This document shows positions 56,368 to 63,444 of a stretch of 64,000 bases of DNA, piece by piece. The number at the start of each line of letters is the position of its first letter. Within the stretch, counting starts at the first letter, position 1. Source of the DNA: Mycobacterium sp. (GTDB lineage: Bacteria; Actinomycetota; Actinomycetes; Mycobacteriales; Mycobacteriaceae); NCBI GenBank assembly GCA_021732005.1, contig JAKFVT010000025.1, positions 62,001 through 126,000 of the forward strand, written 5' to 3'. The notes beneath the pieces were generated by a model. That model did not search any database. It worked only from the letters and a program-made list of their open reading frames with translations, and had not been told where the DNA came from. Made by a program: the position numbers and the translations under genes.

Positions 56368-56437
56368 TTGCGGGCAACTCGACATCGACAGCCCCGACTG
56401 CGCATCGTGCGCCGGCGCCGCCCACGACGCCGTCTAG
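56345..56437 (+). CDS. 30-residue Cys-rich micro-protein (zinc-knuckle type)
   Basis: ATG at 56345 with AAGGA at good spacing, stop TAG at 56435-56437. The peptide has two Cys pairs, CPAC (residues 6-9) and CASC (19-22), nine residues apart, typical of a zinc knuckle. A damaged second copy at 58276 has lost three of the four cysteines by an in-frame 45-base deletion; deletion in frame leaves the reading frame open, so the evidence that it is translated is modest but real. A SigF-type promoter lies upstream. Confidence 0.6.
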   Translation: MIPFICPACGQLDIDSPDCASCAGAAHDAV

Positions 56438-56465
56438 AGGCGAACACGCGAAGGCACGTCCCGAG

Positions 56466-56498
56466 TCAGCTTGCTGCGAGCCACGGTTCGCGGGCGAA
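56466..56498 (-). pseudogene. Remnant of the 3' end of an HD-domain gene
   Basis: On the minus strand this encodes FAREPWLAAS and a stop. The complete HD-domain gene at 58351-58920 ends FAREPWLAPH and a stop, and 22 of 23 bases match over the shared core (GCGAGCCACGGTTCGCG and flank). Only the last ten codons remain; upstream sequence is unrelated. Confidence 0.75.
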
Positions 56499-56682
56499 GG
56501 TCTGTACTCGCCGCAAGCTGAGAATTTCCCCTTCTCGGTACTACGAGTTTGCGCCGCCGGTTTCCGGGTGTAGGGCCGCCGGCTGTCGGACCCGCGACAA
56601 GGGAGTGTGCAGTGACAGATCAATCGAGCAACGGAGCAGCGCGGCAACGCTCGGCTCCCCGGGCGAGCAGGTAGGCGCACCG

Positions 56683-57132
56683 ATGGCACTCTCGCCCGAC
56701 ATTGTCGGCCTGACGTATACCTATCCGGACCACTACCTGGTGGGCGCAGAAGAGATCCGCCAGTACGCGAAAGCGGTGAAGTGCGAGCACCCGGCACATT
56801 TCGATGAGGACGAGGCCCGTGCTCTAGGCCACCCCTCGGTACTGGCCCCTCTGACATTCATCGCCATATTCGGTCTGAAGGCCCAGATGGCATTCTTTGA
56901 GCACGCGAATATCGCCATCGCGGACGAACAGGTGATTCAAGTCGAGCAGGGGCTGCGGATGCTTGCACCCGTCAAAGCCGGTGACAGGCTCTACTGCCAC
57001 ATCCGCCTCGACTCACTGCGCCGGGAATTCGGGGCCGACGTTCTCACCATCCGCAGCCGCATCACCAATGAGCACGGCGACACGATCCAAGAGGACTACA
57101 CCACGATGGCGGGGCGTAGCCCGGTGACGTGA
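56683..57132 (+). CDS. HadA/HadC-like (3R)-hydroxyacyl-ACP dehydratase subunit
   Basis: A 149-residue MaoC N-terminal-type hotdog protein. MALSPDIVGLTYTYPDHYLVG, the HPAHFDEDEARALGH stretch, LAPLTFIAIFGLKAQMAFFEHANI, VIQVEQGLRMLAPVKAGDRLYCH and the end EDYTTMAGR follow the HadA/HadC subunits of the mycolic-acid FAS-II dehydratase. Those subunits work only with the catalytic HadB partner, which is not nearby. The gene is alone, facing the sigma factor gene. It may be an orphan HadA/HadD-like paralogue that borrows HadB. Confidence 0.87.
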   Translation: MALSPDIVGLTYTYPDHYLVGAEEIRQYAKAVKCEHPAHFDEDEARALGHPSVLAPLTFIAIFGLKAQMAFFEHANIAIADEQVIQVEQGLRMLAPVKAGDRLYCHIRLDSLRREFGADVLTIRSRITNEHGDTIQEDYTTMAGRSPVT

Positions 57133-57209
57133 ACCGTCCTCGCGCTCATTGATGGTGTAAATCGATTGGCGCACAGCGCAGTTAGACGCACCGCGAATGC
57201 GGAGCCCAG

Positions 57210-58118
57210 CTAGGACGCGAGCGCTGGGGTGGGAGCCGTGGTGGGGACGTGCGGATATCGAACCGTGCGAGCGCGCCTCTGCCGCCGTTGCGCTGCCGCT
57301 GAAGGACTCTGCGGCCGAAATTCAGAACTCGCCGAATCGCTATCGGTACACAGAGCCTGGTTGCGCAGGCTTTGCAGTGTGCGGGTGAGCAAACGCGAAA
57401 CGTGCATCTGCGAAATCCCAAGGTGAGCGGCGATCTGAGATTGGGTCATATCCCCGAAGAATCTGAGCATCAGCACATCGCGCTCGCGCTCGGGTAGGGC
57501 AGCGATCAGCGGACGGACAGTTTCGACGTCCACGACCTTGTCCAGCCCAACGTCGAGGGACCCCAGACTGGCCGACAACGTCGCACCTTCACCGTCTTGT
57601 CCGCCAACCGGGGAATCGGTAGACAACGTCGAGTAGTTGCTGCTGGCGATGGTGGCGTCGATCACCGTCTCCCGGTCGACGTTCAAGTGGCGGGCGAGTT
57701 CGGTTGGTGTCGGTGGACGCCCATTGCGCTGCGCCAATTCCGAGCGCGCTTGAACCAATTGCGTCTGCAATTCCTTGATTCGCCGCGGGACCTTCAACGC
57801 CCACCCGTGGTCCCGGAAGTGTCGACGAACTTCGCCCATGATGGTGGGCACCGCGAAGGCGACGAACGATGTGCCCTTTTCCGGGTCGAAGCGCTTCACT
57901 GCGTTCACCAAGCCGACACTCGCGGCCTGAAACAGGTCATCGTGTTCCTGGCCGCGCCCGCGAAAACGATGCGCGACGTGTTCAGCCAACGGCAGCGTTC
58001 GTTCAATGATCATCTCGCGCTGGCGCATATACGCTGTTCCGCTCTCGTCAAGACTCTGAAGATGCCGAAACATGTCGTATACGTCGGCATATTCGTCAGA
58101 CTTTTTGACTGCGGTCAT
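57210..58118 (-). CDS. SigB/SigF/SigG-family alternative sigma factor
   Basis: A 302-residue sigma-70 group 3 factor. Region 2 (about 43-115) has LAEHVAHRFRGRGQEHDDLFQAASVGLVNAVKRFDPEKGTSFVAFAVPTIMGEVRRHFRDHGW; region 3 follows (RNGRPPTPTELARHLNVD); region 4 (205-260) has LPERERDVLMLRFFGDMTQSQIAAHLGISQMHVSRLLTRTLQSLR. The family is SigF-like, active in stress and stationary phase. About 45 residues of Ser/Arg-rich tail are extra. No anti-sigma (RsbW) or anti-anti-sigma gene is adjacent, which is unusual. Good ribosome-binding site GAGG before the ATG. Confidence 0.92.
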   Translation of the reverse strand: MTAVKKSDEYADVYDMFRHLQSLDESGTAYMRQREMIIERTLPLAEHVAHRFRGRGQEHDDLFQAASVGLVNAVKRFDPEKGTSFVAFAVPTIMGEVRRHFRDHGWALKVPRRIKELQTQLVQARSELAQRNGRPPTPTELARHLNVDRETVIDATIASSNYSTLSTDSPVGGQDGEGATLSASLGSLDVGLDKVVDVETVRPLIAALPERERDVLMLRFFGDMTQSQIAAHLGISQMHVSRLLTRTLQSLRNQALCTDSDSASSEFRPQSPSAAAQRRQRRARTVRYPHVPTTAPTPALAS

Positions 58119-58244
58119 GGGTTACCTCTATTCGCTCCGCTTGCTGATTTGCCGCGGCTCGAATCTGAACCCGATGTACTGGGTAAGAGTCCCCTGATGT
58201 TGCCGTGCGCAAACATGTTCATCGTCACCATGGGGCGAGACGGC

Positions 58245-58298
58245 CGGCGTCGGATCGCGAGACGAAGGAAACCTGATGATTCCGTTCATCTGCCCGGC
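58245..58298 (+). repeat. 54-base direct repeat, copy 2
   Basis: Matches 56314-56367 with one mismatch. The two copies flank the HadA/C-like and SigF-like genes. Confidence 0.9.
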
Positions 58299-58323
58299 GC
58301 GCGCCACCCACGACACCGTCTGA
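58276..58323 (+). pseudogene. Truncated copy of the Cys-rich micro-ORF
   Basis: Fifteen codons, with the same start and first eight codons as the ORF at 56345, then an in-frame 45-base deletion, then the same last codons (THDTV against AHDAV). Only one of four cysteines remains, so metal binding would be lost. The SigF-type promoter of copy 1 is not seen here. Confidence 0.75.
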
Positions 58324-58350
58324 GGCGAAACGCGCGCGGCGCGAGCTCAA

Positions 58351-58920
58351 TTAGTGAGGCGCGAGCCACGGTTCGCGAGCGAAGACGCCCTCGACCAGGG
58401 GCCGGAAGAACTCGAGTGGCCGATGCTCGAACTGGGCGTCGAAACAGTTCTGGTCGTAGCGCTCGCAGAATTCCACCGCGTCACCGAACCAGGGGTGGCC
58501 GCGATACCGTTCCCGGGCATCCCGGCGGCCGCCCATGTGGGGCGCGTAGTAGTACTGCTGAAATTCGGGGTGTACCCGGACGATCCAGGCCACCTGTTCC
58601 GAGACATACGGAGCGATGACCGCGGACGCGAACGCTCCGTGGGCATAGGGCGCATAGGTGTCGCCGATGTCGTGCAGCAGGGCAGCTGCGACGTACTCGG
58701 CCGGGCGGCCGTCATCGAAGGCGCGGGTCGCCGATTGCAGGGAATGCTCGAGCCGGCTGATCGGGTAGGCCTGCTGTCCCTCGGCCAGGGCTTCGACCAG
58801 GGCCAGCACCCGGTCCACCAGTCCGGCGTTGTTGGCCGCTTCCGCACGCTCGATGAGCGCATAGTCCTGCGCGGTGCCTTCGGCCATGGTGCGGTAAGTG
58901 GCCCGGGTCGGCGCGCTCAT
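58351..58920 (-). CDS. HD-domain protein, PhnZ/TmpB-like
   Basis: A 189-residue protein of the HD superfamily. RLEHSLQSATRAFDD and VAAALLHDIGDTYAPYAHG carry the metal-binding His and His-Asp residues. The surrounding pattern resembles the mixed-valent di-iron oxygenases PhnZ and TmpB that cleave organophosphonates or related compounds, rather than nucleotide phosphohydrolases. No phosphonate genes are nearby. A 15-base palindrome lies just upstream of its start; a 3'-end copy remains at 56466. Confidence 0.85.
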   Translation of the reverse strand: MSAPTRATYRTMAEGTAQDYALIERAEAANNAGLVDRVLALVEALAEGQQAYPISRLEHSLQSATRAFDDGRPAEYVAAALLHDIGDTYAPYAHGAFASAVIAPYVSEQVAWIVRVHPEFQQYYYAPHMGGRRDARERYRGHPWFGDAVEFCERYDQNCFDAQFEHRPLEFFRPLVEGVFAREPWLAPH

Positions 58921-58932
58921 CGTCGGCTCCTC

Positions 58933-58947
58933 TCGGACGGCGTCCGA
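58933..58947. promoter_or_regulatory. Palindrome TCGGACGGCGTCCGA upstream of the HD-domain gene
   Basis: Perfect 7-base arms about a central G, 13 bases before the HD-domain start. The form is like TetR-family operators. No regulator gene is adjacent. Confidence 0.45.
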
Positions 58948-59005
58948 TCAAACCTAACCGCGTCGTGTTTCGGCTACGTGACGCGGCGATCGCGCGCGGG
59001 TGCCA

Positions 59006-59794
59006 TCACGGATGAAGGTTCCACTGGCCGACATCGGAGGCCAGAACATCATTGACGTCGACTTCCAGACCCCCGACCAGTGGGCCGGGGTTCGAGGCGG
59101 TGCTCACGATCCGCTGGTAGAGAACGGCGGCGGGATGCACCCGGTTGCCGGACCACGCCTTGGTCTGCCAGGCCCACACCCGGCCGGGCGTGCTCGATCG
59201 GCCGATGACGCCGTCTGTCAACGCCCACTGGCATACGTCGATACCACCGTAGACCCCCGTGCGCTGAACTCCGAGAACCGAATTGATTCCCCGAAACCAT
59301 TGCAGTGCAACGCGATTCCATGTGTCGCGGTTGATGTCCTCGTCGATGGTGAAGAAGACCGGCGCACTCTGGCCGCCGCCGGCCGCGGTGTGCAACTGCC
59401 AGGCGGTGCGTGCGTCGGCGACGCCGCCGGCGTAACCGCGCAGGAAGTCCGACGGCGCTGTTCCGCCTGGTTTTCCGTACTGGAAATTGCTGACGATCAC
59501 CAAACCCGCGGCGGTCAGCGACTGGGCGTAGGGCAGGGTGATCGGCTTGGCGCCGAACGACGAGCCCGGCCGCGACGTCGAGACGTAGTTGACAACCCCG
59601 GAGTGGCCGGCGGCGCGGATGTGCTGCGCGGGGATCTGTTTGGCGGCGAAGTCGATCAGTGTGGGAGCCGCGGCGGCGGCCTCCGGCGTGCCCCAGCCCA
59701 GCGATGCGGCACCCAGGCCCGCCACTGCGCCGGCGAAGCGCAGCGCGTCACGCCGGGTGACCGGACGGCCTGGGGCCGGGGGCAAATCGTGCAT
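59006..59794 (-). CDS. Tat-exported DUF1906 glycoside-hydrolase-like protein
   Basis: A 262-residue exported protein. The Tat signal has TRRDALRFAGAVAGLGAASLGW at residues 13-34. The mature part is a DUF1906 domain (FAAKQIPAQHIRAAGHSGVVNYVSTS; VFFTIDEDINRDTWNRVALQWFRGINSVLG; VYGGIDVCQWAL; GLEVDVNDV), related to the lysozyme-like GH25 fold. A role on cell-wall or other glycan is inferred. The fold is predicted to be TIM-barrel type with acidic residues (IDEDIN) at the active-site position. Confidence 0.88.
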   Translation of the reverse strand: MHDLPPAPGRPVTRRDALRFAGAVAGLGAASLGWGTPEAAAAAPTLIDFAAKQIPAQHIRAAGHSGVVNYVSTSRPGSSFGAKPITLPYAQSLTAAGLVIVSNFQYGKPGGTAPSDFLRGYAGGVADARTAWQLHTAAGGGQSAPVFFTIDEDINRDTWNRVALQWFRGINSVLGVQRTGVYGGIDVCQWALTDGVIGRSSTPGRVWAWQTKAWSGNRVHPAAVLYQRIVSTASNPGPLVGGLEVDVNDVLASDVGQWNLHP

Positions 59795-59957
59795 CGCGCG
59801 ATGTTAACGATGTGGCTGCCGTGAACGGTGTTCCCACGCTGATTGTTGTGCGTTTCAGCTCAAGATGAGCTTCGATCGTTACGCTAGGGCCGCAGAATCG
59901 CGGCGGGGGAGACAGTTTCGACTGTCATGGGCGATCACCGGGGTGATGGAGTCGCCG

Positions 59958-60656
59958 TCAGGGACTTCTCTTACGCACGTCGTGGAGGATCTTCTCCAAA
60001 GCGGCAATTCGCTCGCCCCGGTCGCCCGTGACCTCCACTACGGGGCACATCGGCGCGCGTCGCGGTAACTCCTCGCGATACAACGTCTTGAAGGCGCGAT
60101 CGATCCACGTGCGGTAGAAGAACTCGACTGAGCGGATGCCGTCGTCTTCCATCGCCGGATCGACCGCCGGATCGCCGGTGAGCGGGAGGAAGACGATCAG
60201 GTCGTAGCACTCGAGCGCGTCGCTCGCCAGAACGGTCGTCCAGAGTTGGTCGATGTAGGCGGCGGTGATGTCGGAAGGGAACGGTAGATCGTTCTTTTCC
60301 TGCATGTCGGCGCGAACTTCCACTGTTCGGCGCCTTTCACTCGCGGGCACGCCTTCCTGGCCGCCCATTGCCCGCGCGTATTGCGAGTAGGGGATGAAGT
60401 CGAGACAGCTCCGATCGCAGATCACGTTGGCGTCGGGCTGCGTTCGCCGCGCCTCGCTGATGCGATCAATCGCGTGCTGTGTCATCGCAGTGTTGCAACG
60501 CTGGCTCGCACGCTCTCCGAAGTGAATGCGTTGGCCATCAGCGGCCAGATAGCGGTAGGGCTCGTCCTCGATCCGGAAGTGGGGATGCGCCGTGTGGAAG
60601 TCCCGCACGAGGGTGGATTTCCCCATGCTGTGTGAGCCGCTGATGGCGATTCTCAT
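59958..60656 (-). CDS. P-loop ATPase/kinase-like protein (AAA_28/NadR type)
   Basis: A 232-residue single-domain protein. Walker A GSHSMGKST is at residues 7-15; a Walker B-like hydrophobic strand ends NVICDRSCLDF near residue 80; a later LIVFLPLTGDP and Arg-rich FFYRTWIDRAF resemble NadR-family kinases. The substrate is unknown. The gene is alone and convergent with nothing obvious. A 67-residue plus-strand frame across it is judged a shadow. Confidence 0.82.
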   Translation of the reverse strand: MRIAISGSHSMGKSTLVRDFHTAHPHFRIEDEPYRYLAADGQRIHFGERASQRCNTAMTQHAIDRISEARRTQPDANVICDRSCLDFIPYSQYARAMGGQEGVPASERRRTVEVRADMQEKNDLPFPSDITAAYIDQLWTTVLASDALECYDLIVFLPLTGDPAVDPAMEDDGIRSVEFFYRTWIDRAFKTLYREELPRRAPMCPVVEVTGDRGERIAALEKILHDVRKRSP

Positions 60657-60748
60657 CAGCCAGGCCTGTGTCGGGCTGCCATGTTGTCAGCATCTCAACC
60701 TCGGCACCGTCATCTCTGGCAATCGCGATATCGGGCACCAGCGACCGC
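60657..60748. other. Spacer with no recognised feature
   Basis: Ninety-two bases between the P-loop gene start and the pseudogene remnant. It presumably contains the P-loop gene promoter; no motif stood out. Confidence 0.4.
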
Positions 60749-60977
60749 TCATCGGTTCATGGCCGGGCAGCTGCCGTTGTTGGCCGGCCGCAGGCCGATC
60801 TTGCTGGCCTGCAGGGCGCCGGTCGCATCCTTGGTGCCTCGCGCGGTGACGCACGTGCCTTGCGCGATCGCCTTGACGTCGGCGGCGGCGCGCTTGGTGT
60901 AGCTGGTGGCACCGGACAGTCGGCCGCCGAACTTGGACTGCCCTTTACAGCCAGCATGAGTGAGCTGTGCGTTGCAG
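60749..60977 (-). pseudogene. 5'-truncated remnant of a secreted DUF5666-like protein gene
   Basis: On the minus strand a frame reads KFGGRLSGATSYTKRAA, ADVKAIAQGTCVTARGTKD and LRPANNGSCP, ending at a TGA (60749-60751). These resemble the tail of mycobacterial secreted proteins with cysteine pairs. No start codon or signal peptide precedes it; the upstream end runs into the SRPBCC gene. The frame is not long enough to be an intact gene. Confidence 0.5.
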
Positions 60978-61451
60978 CTACCGCGGATAGCCTCGCCGCA
61001 CGGCCCGCTCGAGGATGCCCAGCGTCGCGCGCAGTGCCGGCTCGCCGACGATCGGGAAGATCTTGGCGTCGCGCCAGTGCTGATCGATGTCGGACCAGTC
61101 GTAGAACGACGTGACCGCGGTACCGCCGTCCGCGGGTTCCAGCCGGTAGCCGTACACGTGCCCGATATCGGGCTTCAGTTGGCCGAAGATCGTCCAGGCG
61201 ATCAGCCTGTCCTGCTCGAACTGCGTGATCGACACCGTCACGTCGTACTTGCCCAACGGATAGTCGTTGAGCGATTCGCGGTCCATGTGCACAACGAAGC
61301 TGTCGCCGACCGCGCCGACCGATGACCCGTCGGCGTCCTGCAACATGCCGGTGGCGTCGACCGCGACGTGCCCTTGCGGATCGCAGAGCACCGCGAAGAT
61401 GTCTGCGGCAGGCGCGGGGATGAATCGTTGAACCTCGATGCGTTCGCTCAC
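60978..61451 (-). CDS. SRPBCC (START-like) family protein
   Basis: A 157-residue single-domain protein with the helix-grip fold of polyketide cyclase/START-like proteins: IEVQRFIPAPAADIFAVLCDPQGHV, VHMDRESLNDYPLGKYDVTVSI, and the C-terminal helix ALRATLGILERAVRRGYPR. It probably binds a hydrophobic ligand; no substrate can be assigned. Confidence 0.88.
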   Translation of the reverse strand: MSERIEVQRFIPAPAADIFAVLCDPQGHVAVDATGMLQDADGSSVGAVGDSFVVHMDRESLNDYPLGKYDVTVSITQFEQDRLIAWTIFGQLKPDIGHVYGYRLEPADGGTAVTSFYDWSDIDQHWRDAKIFPIVGEPALRATLGILERAVRRGYPR

Positions 61452-61499
61452 GGGTGGATCCTGTCATGTGTCTGGCGCGTCAGGTAGATCTCGATTCCC

Positions 61500-62399
61500 T
61501 CACTGCGGACTCAACGTTGCGAGAGTCAGTCGTACCGTCTCGGCGATTGCGTCATTGAAGGGCGGGGCGTCGGGCCGGTCGTCGCGGGAGCGGGTGAGGA
61601 CGGCCATGATGATTCGTTGCCCGTCGGGCCCGCTGAGCAATCCGGCATCGTTGGTGGAACCAAAGCTGCCAGCTCCGGTCTTGTCGGCGCTGGTCCACCC
61701 CGCGGGCAGACCTGCGCGGAAGCGTTTCTGCGAAGTGGCGTTCTGCCGCATCCAGCCCAGTATCTGCTCGCGGGGGCCGTCGGTTAAGACATTGCCGGTC
61801 AACACTTCACGGTATCCCGTTGACAGAGCGCGTGGGGTCGTCGTATCGCGGGGATCCCCGGGCGTCGCGGAGTTCAACTCGGTTTCCCATCGATCCAGCC
61901 TGCTCTGGTCGTCACCCACGCTCCGGGCGAAGGTGGTGATCTCCGGCGGACCGCCGATGCACCGCAGCAGCAGATTGCCGGCAGTGTTGTCGGAGTTGAT
62001 CAACGCCGCCGCGCACAGCTCGTCAAGTCGCATCGAGTTGCCCGCGTGGGCACTGGTGACCGGTGAGTTCTCGACGATGTCAGATGCTGCGATCGGTTGT
62101 GGGGTGCCCAGATCCCGCTGGCCGAGTTGGGCCAACTGCATCACCCGGGCCACGGCATAAGTCTTGAACGTCGAGCACATAGCGAACCGGGTATCCGCAC
62201 GGTGCTCGAGAGAAGCGCCGGAGCCGAGGTCTATTGCATACATGCCCACGCGAGCCGAATACCGATCCTCGACCGGGGTGAGATCAAGTTTGGGGACGCT
62301 GTCCGGCAATGGATTCGCGGCGGCGTTGCGGCACGCTGTCAGCGCTGCGATGGTGGCGAGTCCCGCGAGGGCCTGGCGCCGGGTCAGGTGTGCTGTCAT
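61500..62399 (-). CDS. Class A beta-lactamase, Tat-exported lipoprotein
   Basis: A 299-residue serine beta-lactamase. All motifs are present: Ser76-xx-Lys79 (CSTFKT), Ser135-Asp-Asn (NSDNTAG), the general-base Glu171 (RWETELN) and Lys239-Thr-Gly (DKTGAG). The N-terminus has a twin-arginine signal TRRQALAGLATIAALTAC with the lipobox Cys at 23, so it is likely a Tat lipoprotein at the membrane surface. It hydrolyses penicillins and perhaps cephalosporins, as do other mycobacterial class A enzymes. It is divergent from the LysR gene, which may control it. Confidence 0.96.
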   Translation of the reverse strand: MTAHLTRRQALAGLATIAALTACRNAAANPLPDSVPKLDLTPVEDRYSARVGMYAIDLGSGASLEHRADTRFAMCSTFKTYAVARVMQLAQLGQRDLGTPQPIAASDIVENSPVTSAHAGNSMRLDELCAAALINSDNTAGNLLLRCIGGPPEITTFARSVGDDQSRLDRWETELNSATPGDPRDTTTPRALSTGYREVLTGNVLTDGPREQILGWMRQNATSQKRFRAGLPAGWTSADKTGAGSFGSTNDAGLLSGPDGQRIIMAVLTRSRDDRPDAPPFNDAIAETVRLTLATLSPQ

Positions 62400-62562
62400 A
62401 GCCGATACCGAATCACGGCCGCGGGTGTCGCAGCCAAGTCTGCGGGTCGGTGATACCCATAGTGACTACGAATCAGTGCATGTAGAAGGGCCAATCTTGG
62501 CCGACGACAAGGCACCTCCGGCGATCTGATCCCGGCGTCGCAGTCGTGTTCAATGGGTAGGC

Positions 62563-63444
62563 GTGGACCTCATTCGACACTTGCGGTACTTCGTGGCTGT
62601 TGCCGAGCAGCGGCATTTCGGCCGGGCCGCGGCAAGCCTCGGCGTGACCCAGCCGCCGATATCGCAAGGTCTTCGACGCTTAGAACAGCATCTCGGATTG
62701 CAACTGGTCGACCGAACCCCCGTCGGCGCGACCCTGACTGAGGCCGGGGCAGCGCTACTGCCGCGGGCGCGGCTGATCGTTGACGACTCCACCCGTCTAC
62801 TCGCCGACGCAGCTCAGCTTTTCGGGGCCGCCGCGGGGCTGCGCTGGGGCGCGATACCGGAACTCGACGATGAGATCCTGTCCCGCTGTACATGTGCGTT
62901 GCGCGGAGCGATGACTCAGAGCGACGCTCCACTGACGACCGTCACCAAGGGCACGACGGCCCTGCTCGCCGATCTGCGCCGTGGGACCCTTGACATCGCG
63001 GTGGTGGCGCACCCTTCGGTTCTCGCAGATCTGGAGGCTGGCCCGATTATCGCGGTGAATCGCAATGTCGTTGTGCCGTCGGGGCATCGCGTCGCGAACA
63101 CCACCAGTCCGCGCGCCCAGATGTTGCGCGATCTGACACTGGCGACCACTCCGCGAGAGGACAACCCTCCTGCCCACGATCTGCTGCTGGATGGGCTGCG
63201 CAGGCACGGGCTTGATGCTTCTGTTCGGCCGGCGTCTACTCACCGCGACGTGAGCGCAATGGTCGCGGCAGGGACGTGCTTCGGGCTCGCGACCGCGACC
63301 GCGACGGTCCACACCGGCACCAACCATCTGCGAATGCTCGTCGAGGAGGTGACATTACGTGTGCGGATAGTGACCGCACCCGGACGCGACCTGGGCGATC
63401 TCGTCTACGCGCTGGATCGAGAACTGTTGCGGAACAAAGCGTGA
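62563..63444 (+). CDS. LysR-family transcriptional regulator
   Basis: A 293-residue regulator. The N-terminal winged helix (MDLIRHLRYFVAVAEQRHFGRAAASLGVTQPPISQGLRRLE) is followed by the type 2 periplasmic-fold sensor domain with a somewhat degenerate first half. It is divergent from the class A beta-lactamase across 163 bases and overlaps a second beta-lactamase-like gene by four bases (GTGA), so it may control both, much as AmpR controls ampC. Confidence 0.92.
   Translation: MDLIRHLRYFVAVAEQRHFGRAAASLGVTQPPISQGLRRLEQHLGLQLVDRTPVGATLTEAGAALLPRARLIVDDSTRLLADAAQLFGAAAGLRWGAIPELDDEILSRCTCALRGAMTQSDAPLTTVTKGTTALLADLRRGTLDIAVVAHPSVLADLEAGPIIAVNRNVVVPSGHRVANTTSPRAQMLRDLTLATTPREDNPPAHDLLLDGLRRHGLDASVRPASTHRDVSAMVAAGTCFGLATATATVHTGTNHLRMLVEEVTLRVRIVTAPGRDLGDLVYALDRELLRNKA

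Noticed and set aside
59865..60068. 67-codon plus-strand ORF
   Set aside because: Most of it overlaps the P-loop gene antisense; no domain, no good ribosome-binding site.
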